Positions 55,101 through 64,000 of a DNA stretch of 64,000 nt are shown here, piece after piece. Made by a program: the position numbers and the translations under genes. The stretch is from NCBI RefSeq assembly GCF_003945595.2, contig NW_024104096.1:248001-312000 (forward strand), written 5' to 3'. The number at the start of each line of letters is the position of its first letter. Position 1 is the first letter of the stretch. The notes beneath the pieces are model-generated. The model was not told the DNA's origin, made no database searches, and saw only the letters and a list, made by a program, of their open reading frames with translations. The stretch is from Pipra filicauda. Taxonomy: Eukaryota > Chordata > Aves > Passeriformes > Pipridae.

Positions 55101-58100
55101 TGCATCCATTAGCTCATCTATCACCGATAAATTTGTTACTGCTTCAAATATACAGTACATAACGTTGCAGCAATTTCATTTTACAAGCTAATAATGTACT
55201 GTAATGTAGCTTTCAATATCATGTAGAAGTATTTGATTAGGGAGGTTCAGCAGTCAGTCAGATTGAACAGTGGATTATATAACAATCAAGTTTTTAACTT
55301 ATTTACTGTACAAATGAACAGCTTTGGTGCACATTAAATGTGCTAATTTAACAGGTGTGTCATTTTATTCATTGAAGAGGAACAAATGGTATTTTTACTC
55401 AAACTGAAGGACAGTAGACCCAGAATGTTTTTTGATGCTTGACATATTTATTCTTTAAAAGACAGTAATAATTGTATTTAAATTTTATATAAATTTATTG
55501 TATATGTATTTATATATTGTATGCTGTATTCTACTATCTGCAGAAACTACCCAAAAGCAGAAGAGGTGGCTAAAATATTTTCCCGAAATGCTATGAAAAT
55601 AGAGGCTTTTTTTTTTCCCCCAAATAAAGAAAAGCTTCAAACATATACAACCTAGGAGATGATTTTTTGGAAAAATTTGGAAAATTTTATGATTTTTCAC
55701 TTCCTACATGGATTTGCCAAAACATACATCTGTGTTCTGTGTGGACGGGCAGTGTCCCTTGTGCCTCTGCAAGGTGAGACGTAAGGCAGGGATGTCGCCA
55801 CACAACACCTCTGTCTGCACCTCTGTGCTCCAGTTGGGAGTGTGACATCTCCAGTAGGTTCAAAGGTGTTCCAGCACATGAAGTGGGAGCAATACAGATT
55901 AATATTTGGCTTCCTATTCAACTGACCATTGCACTAGGGAAAAGAAAAATTCAGGATTGTGTTTTAAGAAAGGTGTCTACCAGGATTTCAAAAGTGTGAA
56001 AGTTCTGGAGAATTTGTTTCTGAAAGTGTATCTTTTTGGAAGGGCATAGGTGTGTTAAGATGAATCTGTAAATCCTCACAGTCTTCTTCACAGAATCATA
56101 GAATTGTAGAATGGTTTGGATTGGAAGGGGCTGTAAAGATCATCTAGTCATCATGCCACATGAGCAGAGACACCTTTCACTTGACCAGGTTGCTCAGAGT
56201 CCCATACAACCTCTACTTGAACACTTCCAGGGATGGGACATCGCCGTCTTCTCTGGGCAACCTGATCCATGGTCTCGCTACCCTCACAATAAGGAATTTT
56301 TCCTAACATCTAGTCTAAATCTACTCTCTTTCAGTTTGAAACCATTCCCCCTTGTCCTGTCAGTACATGCCTTTGTAAAAGGTCGCTCTCCACCTTGTTG
56401 TCTCCCTTCAAGTACTGGAAGGCTGCAATTAGGTCATTCTGAGGCCTTCTCATTTCCAGGCTGAACAATCCTGAAATTATTTCAGTTGGTTAGAGCATGG
56501 TGCTAATAACACTAAGGTTGCAGGTTTGATCCCCATATGGACCATATGCATCATCTACATCAGCCAATTCCGTATGCATCATATGGATCAGAGATTACTG
56601 TAGGCTCCTGGTTGTTACCACCTGAGTCATTGTACAGAGAAGTAATGCAGATGACTGCAAGAACCAGAGACTGACTTGTTGTGGATGAGAAGGCAATACC
56701 TGTTTTTGTTCCTAACTCACACCAGTATTAAGCTTATCAGAAAAAGCTCTTCTGCATGCAGTCAGATAAAACACGGAAAACAAAGGATATATTTGCAAAA
56801 AAATAAGGATATATTTGCAGAACTGTATATAGACAGTGTTTTTTTAAAACAAAGGCTCTCTTCGTAATGCATATATATATATATATAATGCAATATAATG
56901 TAATGTTGAGTTTTACTACTTAGGGAACTGTCTGCAATTAAAAACTCAGAACTTATTAGGCTAAATCAACAATAGGTAAAAAGTCCATGCCCAGTATTAT
57001 GTTTGTACATCCATGAAAGAAATGAAGAAGTGTTTTAGCTTCCTAATCCACTCCTGATCCTTGCAGTACATTCCAGCTCTGAAATGGGACACAACAGGAA
57101 ATAGTTTACAGATTTTTTTACGTGAAAGGTGACTATAACTGTCACTTCTATTTAGCTTATAGTTTCCTGAGTTTTGCCAGTCTTTTAGCCCATTCAGATA
57201 GGATAACTTTTAATTTAGCTGTCGTCATTCATAAACTACCCACATGAGCTTTGCAGCAGGGAAAAATTATGTGAATGAGTTCTGGAAACACTGACTTCCT
57301 AAGCACTGTTTTGAGAAGTAATATTACGTTATATTTGCAGTCATCTTTGGTATAAGGGATCAGCGGAGAGCTAAGGGAAAGAGTTTGACACATACAGTAG
57401 AGTTGCTGGAAAAGGAAACTGCCTTATACAGTGTTAATGGAGGGAAGTATTTTTCCTTTGTGATAAATGGAAGTGACATGCAAGGGTGGCCCTTAAAAAC
57501 CCTCCATTTACTCCCCTAGAGCAAAATCTTTTAATGGGCTAGGTCGAATCACTAAAGATGATCGAGATTCTTAATTGGCTTCAATAAGCTTTGGATCAAG
57601 GCCACTGGAGTCATATAGATCAAAATATTTTCAGTTATATAGCTGGATGGCAAGATATGTCTGTGGTGATAATATTTGTATGAGCAGTGTGTGTTTTTAC
57701 TCTGCTGTTTCACTGTGGGGAAAAACATGTTTGTTGTTTATTTCTTTGTCCAATAGACATCTACAGCTTTATAATGTCATGCAGAGGACACTAATGCAAT
57801 ATATTATGCATGCTATCTATGTTCTGTTATGTCATTGGCTTTCACCTCACCTCATTTGTCTATTGAGTCTGGAAGATGGTTGAGGGGTGATGAGAAGGGA
57901 AATACCCTGAATATGTCAGAATTACTTAGACATGTTGGTGTGTTTTGAAAAAAATGAGTACTCGTTGTGCATAGCTTTTCTAAAGTAAACTTCTGAACTG
58001 GTTCATGTAAGATTATTTGAATGTGCACAGTTGCACTGATCAGCCTCTGCTTTGTTATTTTTCCATGTGTAATATCAGTACATGGTAGTAACTTAGGTTT

Positions 58101-61100
58101 ATTAAAGAGACTCCCTAATAGTCTCACGGAAAAAACCTCTGTGTCAACTGTGAACTAATTTTTCCAATTCTGATTTTTGTTAGCATATTTATTTCGTATT
58201 CCATATTTCCCCTTTCTGATTTACTAATTTACTTTCATCATGAGATAAAACTAATACAGTAGAATACACTACACAACCCCTTGTAACTAAAGAGCACACA
58301 ATCCTATCCACTCTGGTATTCAGCATCCACATGCTAAACATGTAAAACATATAAAACATACCCATAGTCTCAAATTAAGACAAGACTTTAAATGAAAATA
58401 CACAGTCTTTTATGTATCTTATTTAAGGAATCTGCTGAGTGGTATTCCAGTGAGTTTCTTTATCTTGTTTTACTTCTTTCTGTGTAAAAATTATAGGGAA
58501 AGAATGTACTTAAAATATTTTAACAGCTTTAATGAAGATGTTAAAAAGAAAGTGAACTGCTGAGTATTAGCCTGTACTATTAATATTCTGTACAATTAAA
58601 CCTGAGATGGGGAAACAACATTTTCTGAAATCCTTGCTTGCTTAAAGGTCTTGGATCTTTGCTATGCAATGTTTTTATCATATTTTCAGAACACAAACGC
58701 ATGTAACATAACTTCCATCTGACCATTATACCTCACTGCAGAGAAGTTCTGTACTTGTGTGTAAAGAAAAATACATTTTTATACAGCATTTTTAGAAATG
58801 TTTCCATTTAAAATGTATGCTTATTTATTCATGAGACCCCTAAAACTGCTTATGAAATTTCTAAAACTGTTCAGGTTTGCTAATCAAAGAAAAATAGTGT
58901 CACTACTGAAATAAACACCTTTTGAACATCCTGTTATAATTTCAGGAAATAAAATTAATAGGAAATTCAGAGCTGTCTTGGTTAATTTGAGATGTGAAGA
59001 TGTCACTAGACATTGGGTTTTCAAATTGCTTGTTTGCACCAACTCTTTACAGACTTGGGCAGCAGTTGCTCATGTGCTGTAGACACTGTCTCTCGCTTCC
59101 AAACTCTTACTTATATAAACAAAACATAATTCCCTTCCCTTTGCCGGTAAAACACAAAACAAAAATAAACTTTCCAAAGGATCCATATATTGTGGTCTGA
59201 AATAAGAGGGAGATAAAATAATTTAATTAAGACTTGAAATAAAATATGAAAAATATCCTCTAAGAACTAGTCCAAAGGATAAACCACAGAAAAACAAAGA
59301 ATATAATGCAGACCTTTTTTTTTTTCTTTATGTGTATTTTTGTTTTCCCTTTATGAAAAAAGAAATTAAGAACTTTGGATGTACTCTAGCCCATTCTTCC
59401 TTATTTTTTCCTAAGATTCCATCCTATCCCCTGCTTCCTGTGAAATGAATAGGATTCTACAGATAGTCCTAACCCAAATCAACACCATATTGCTCCATTA
59501 GAGAGGAACTGAGAAAGAGATAGAAACAAACCAATGCACAGTTAAAGGAGATACACATAAAAGCAAAACAGAATGGGTAGTGCATCTGATTGAAGAAATT
59601 CTTTCTTTCTCCAGTTGTCTCTGTTGCACATACACATACACAGACACACACACTCTTCTACACACTTGATTTATTTGTGAAACAGTGTCTTCCAAACATA
59701 GAATTTTGCAAAGTGTAAAGGCAATTAAACAGAACAGCTTGAAGCTGCCAATCACTCCAACTACCAACAAAAGCATCTACTATCAAAGCAAATTATGTAA
59801 TGTAAAAAAGCCCTCCACATTCTACCAAAGCAAATAATGTAAACATGCAAGTAAAAAATAAGCTCGTTTATCATCTGTCATAGCAAATCATACATTTTTT
59901 ACCCCTCCCCCCTCAGGATATGTGTTTTTGTATCCCATTATGTTAGTTTGGGCATGCATGTGACATAGAAGGTAAAGAGCAATATGAGAAGTTACGTTTT
60001 GAGCATCTTTTTCTGCTGGCAAGCATACTAGTGCTCTTGCAGGTTTGGGTGCCTTTTAAAATTTTTTTTGGCTTCTGGTGTAAAAATAAATTGACAATCA
60101 CAACTTATCATCACTTAAAAATGCATGTGAATACTGGAGTTTACTGAAACATGATTGGCTTCTACATAAATCAATCTGATAGAGATCAGCCCCATGAAAA
60201 AAAAAAAGATAAATCATTAGTCTGTGCTTTTGGAATGTAATTCATTTTAGATAGTGATTATTAATGATTTCATTCCACTGGTACATGTACATGTCTAGAC
60301 CATGTTTTTGTATAAAATGTTAAAATGCTGCAATGTGTTCACTTCAAGAAAGACCATGAAGAAATAATGATTAAAACTTTGTTATTGCAACATTCCAGGT
60401 GTAAAATTTTCATGCAGAAAACTTGCCTTCCCTTAAAGTGAAATTCTTGTCTTCTACAGCAATTATAATTTAGTTCTCTACCTTGCATGCAGCATTTGCT
60501 TGTTTATTGCTATAAGTTTTTCTCCACTAGATAAAAGGTTCTGTGAACCCTTTCAATTGGCCTCATTATAGTTACACCAGATATTTATGGGGCGCAGTAT
60601 GTGAAACTAAGCCATTCACTCAAACATACTGAAATTATTCCCGTTAACTTATCCCAATTTTGGATTAACCCTTGTTACCAAGGGGAGTTTCTTTGCTTTT
60701 GCAATAATTTGGTTTCATATTAATTGTCAGCTAAAGACAATTTTTTCTTTTATGTCATGAATCATGATAGTGGTAAAAAAATAGATTTTGAAACCCTCAT
60801 ATAGATACCTAATGGTTCCTCACAGCACTGTGATAAAGGAAGTGAGCACCCTAACACAAAGGTAACAACAGTGATTTATCAAAAACTCACAGCAAATCAC
60901 TAGTAGAAGGGTGTTTATGAAACATTATCCTCATCTCCTCCTTCTTTTCAGCACGTTTTAAATACTCAATCACATACAATTTCTGTGCAAGCCGAAATTC
61001 AGCCTCTCAGCAAAGAAAAATGATATATTTTAATATTTGCTCTGCAACATTTACTTAGTTTCAGCTTCCTTTATCTGTCCCTCACCTCTTTTTCAAACTG

Positions 61101-64000
61101 AACAAAGCATACATTCCTTCCAGAAAGCAACCTCTTCTAAAATAAGCCAGTTTTGACATTGCCTAAGCCAGAAAATAAAGCACCCTGAAAAACATCTTAA
61201 AATATGAAAACATTTTATTATGTGCATAGCTAATTGGAAATCAGACAAACAGAATCTTACCAAACTTTCCAGAAGAATTTACCTCGAGGCTCAGAACCAG
61301 CATGGAAAATTCATGGCAGTTCTTCAAATGTTTACCCTTACTGATCTCACCTCCCTGTAGAAAGCACAGAGGGGCAAATGAAAGATAGATGAGCACTGTG
61401 CGCTCATGGTGGAGGACATCTCAGTCTCCTGAGAAACATTCTTAGTGAAGTAACTGAGTAGTATCGGGTTGGGTAAAACTCCTAAGTTCACCGTAAAAAT
61501 ATTTCTGAAACTATTTTCTCCAGAGGCCAAGGATTTTGAAGTCTGCATTTTATCTATACTCAGAGATTTTTGGGAAGATTTTCCAAGTTTGTATGCCTCT
61601 CTGTCTGTCCATCCATCTCTTTTTCTAGCATGCTGCTCTGAGAAGAAATTTTTTGCATCCTGGTGACCTGACTGCTGCTGGTAGGTTTCTTTCCTGTGTC
61701 TCTGTTACTCTCACACAGAAGGCCTATAAAAAACTCTCAAACAGCAGCATTTTTCACTCACAGAAATCCTCCAGTTTTGCTGCAGATGTTTTTCTGTCAT
61801 TCTTTGTATCCCCACTTTCTGCTTATACTGCAGAGCTTCATTCCCATTGGTTTTCAATGAATAGAGAGCTGGAGGAAAGAGGAAAGGAAGGGAAAGGAAA
61901 AAAGGAAATTGCAGAGGGAAAATCTGTAATTTTCTGCAATTCCCAAAAGGAACTATCAGCAGTGTCATTTTTAACATGGCCTTGGGGATACTTGTGTTTA
62001 AGCAATCACCTTCTTGAAAATCTTCTGAGCTTGTTTAAATTGACTTGTTTTAAATGGGTGTAAATTTAACACACTTACTAAGAATCCATGTATTAGTCCA
62101 AGGATACATTGTTTTTGTATCATTGGTTCTGTCATATTCTGACTTTCTGAAGATTACAGGATTGTTTGATATTTTGACAGAAAGCTGACACAACAATCAT
62201 TTATTTCCAATAACCCCCCCCAAATGAATAAATACAGCTCTGTTGTAGTTATATAAAAATAAGGTTATTCTAGGAACTAATTGATCATACAATATGTTTG
62301 ATTTTGTTACATTTTACACTACTGCAAAAGATTATGCTAACTACCAGTAGGTTGCTAGTGTGTTTATAGTGAAATACTTACCAATATTCTTGGAAAATGC
62401 ATTTGTGTAGACACATTTTGCAGGGAGAGGGAAAATCAAGCTTAATTGTTCTGAGTTCTGCAATAAGAACTAAAAGTTACTCTATGCTGAGCACTAGGTT
62501 TATGGAAGTCTTTGAATGCTACAAACTTTTTTCCAAGCAATGTTTTATAGAATTGCTTTTAAAAACCCCAGAGGGTAAATAATACTCTCAGAATAAACAG
62601 AAAAATGCTGATCTTGTCAGATTTAGCTGCTAAAAGCCAAGCTGTTTTAAGACTTGGAGGATCAAGGGTCATGGTTATAAACAACACAGATAAAAAGAAA
62701 GAAAGGAAGGAAAAAAAGAAAGAAAACTAAAAGTGAAAAAGAACTACACAGTGAATATAAGTAATAAATACATTGACCTTGACAAGAAGGGAATGAGATA
62801 TTTATGCAAAAGGCAGGGAGGGGTAAAGAGGTGGCAAAGAGGGGAAGAAGAGAAAGTGCACAAACTGTATTTGGGAAAAAAATATTTCTTAGAGCTTGTT
62901 TAAATCCGGAAATGAGTCACTTTATCTTCATGTGTTTTTGCTTTCAAAAGGGGAGAAAGGTCAAAGCTTCTTTGTTTTAAATAAACTGGTCACTACTTCT
63001 GAAGTGTAACATGATAGGCTTCAAGAATCGTAATGAAACTGGTGTTTCCCTGACAGCCCAGGCTGCAGCACCATGACCATAGTTGTATGGTCATGTATTG
63101 TAAACCCGGGGAGTTTTATAAACAAAGGCACGACAGAGCATGACTTTGCTCATGACCTTCATGCCCTAGTGCTCCTGTGTCAGCCATATGGACAGTGTGA
63201 TGGCTAAATTTGCCACCAGTTACATACTTTCACAAATTTCAGCTGCACACATGGCCCTCCACCACTATGCTCAGAAACATGAACCGGAGCTATTACACCA
63301 GGCCCTGTATGACACCTCTTTCCAAAATGATTCTGGTGGGGTAAAGTTTCACAGAAAAAAAAGTGCTAGAGACACTCAAAGTGACACCAGAAATTAAAAA
63401 TATTGCAAAAAAAAGACAGTAGGAATGCTACAGCAAAAAAACCCCCAAACCCAAAAAAAACCAACAAAAAGCCCCCAGCTCGAATAGAGGAATGCAGGTT
63501 TTTAACTAGTCTTTTGGTATAAGCGGGTTTGCTGAGGTCCAGGGTTTACCAGAATCCCCACTACTGGGAGTATTACGCTTCCCAGGCTCTACATCTAAGG
63601 TACTCAGCTACACTCATTTCTAACTGCAGGCCAAGAACCACTTATGGAGGGAAGGGGGTAACAGCAAAGAAATTAGATAACTGAATTTCAGGGGCAATAC
63701 CTTCAGCACTGTCTTGCAGTAAAGGGCCTGATATTAAAGGAGTGTCTTCATGCCATCCAAACAGAAAAGCAAATAGAAGTGTCCTGCATCAGATTAGAAT
63801 TCAAAAGAGCAGCCCACAAGCAGGGTAGGAGAGGAAAGACTCCACTGAAAACAAATAGTAAAAAACCCAATCTCCCTTTTCCCTGCTGTTCAAATTCTGC
63901 TTCTTACTATTTAAACTCTCATTTCACTGTTACTCTGCACAGATGCAAGACTTTTTATCATTGTCTTGATTCTCATTCCACCACCACTCTTTCCTTCCTG

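Overview
This is nuclear DNA from a bird. The clearest signs are several CR1 LINE copies with the avian 8-bp tail (tcatagaa / ttctatga units), an LTR of an abundant avian ERVL type, and a sparse, AT-rich background of old unique sequence. A passerine or other neoavian host is plausible, but the sequence alone does not prove the lineage. There is no bacterial or phage content, no CRISPR array and no operon structure.

I could not support any host protein-coding gene. Nearly all frames in the window are 60-100 codons long, AT-biased, overlapping on both strands and without recognisable domains, as expected by chance. The window reads as a gene desert or the inside of a very long intron, broken up by transposable elements and low-complexity tracts.

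Layout: 1-4.5 kb unique. 4,530-5,072 a structurally complete solo LTR on the + strand with an exact 5-bp target duplication (atcag). 5.1-12.6 kb unique, with a G-quadruplex motif at 6.18 kb, GA-rich tracts and a GC-raised block at about 10.4-10.7 kb. About 12.6-14.64 kb a decayed minus-strand internal piece of an ERVL-like retrovirus (leader, gag, perhaps the start of pro). 14.65-20.75 kb unique. 20.75-21.04 kb a purine-rich minisatellite. 21-25.5 kb unique. 25.5-26.7 kb an old, broken CR1 on the + strand, followed by a CR1 tail at 27.3 kb. 32.0-32.4 kb an imperfect tandem duplication of about 188 bp. 32.8-37.2 kb a cluster of insertions: CR1 tail (-), CR1 tail (+), ERVL-type solo LTR (-), and a well-preserved 5'-truncated CR1 (-) whose reverse-transcriptase C-terminal frame is still open for 337 residues. 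37.2-56.1 kb unique, with a perfect 13-bp-arm hairpin and a 21-T tract beside a GC-richer block. 56.09-56.54 kb a CR1 (-) joined head-to-head to a tRNA-Ile(AAU)-like relic whose CpGs have all decayed. 56.5-64 kb unique, with small simple repeats.

The elements do not form a pathway. They record successive insertions of different age: the solo LTR at 4.5 kb and the CR1 at 36-37 kb look youngest, and the ERVL internal relic, the 25.5-kb CR1 and the tRNA relic look old. I found no new biological system. The most useful observations are the tRNA-Ile/CR1 junction, the complete solo LTR, the open CR1 frame and the 188-bp tandem duplication.
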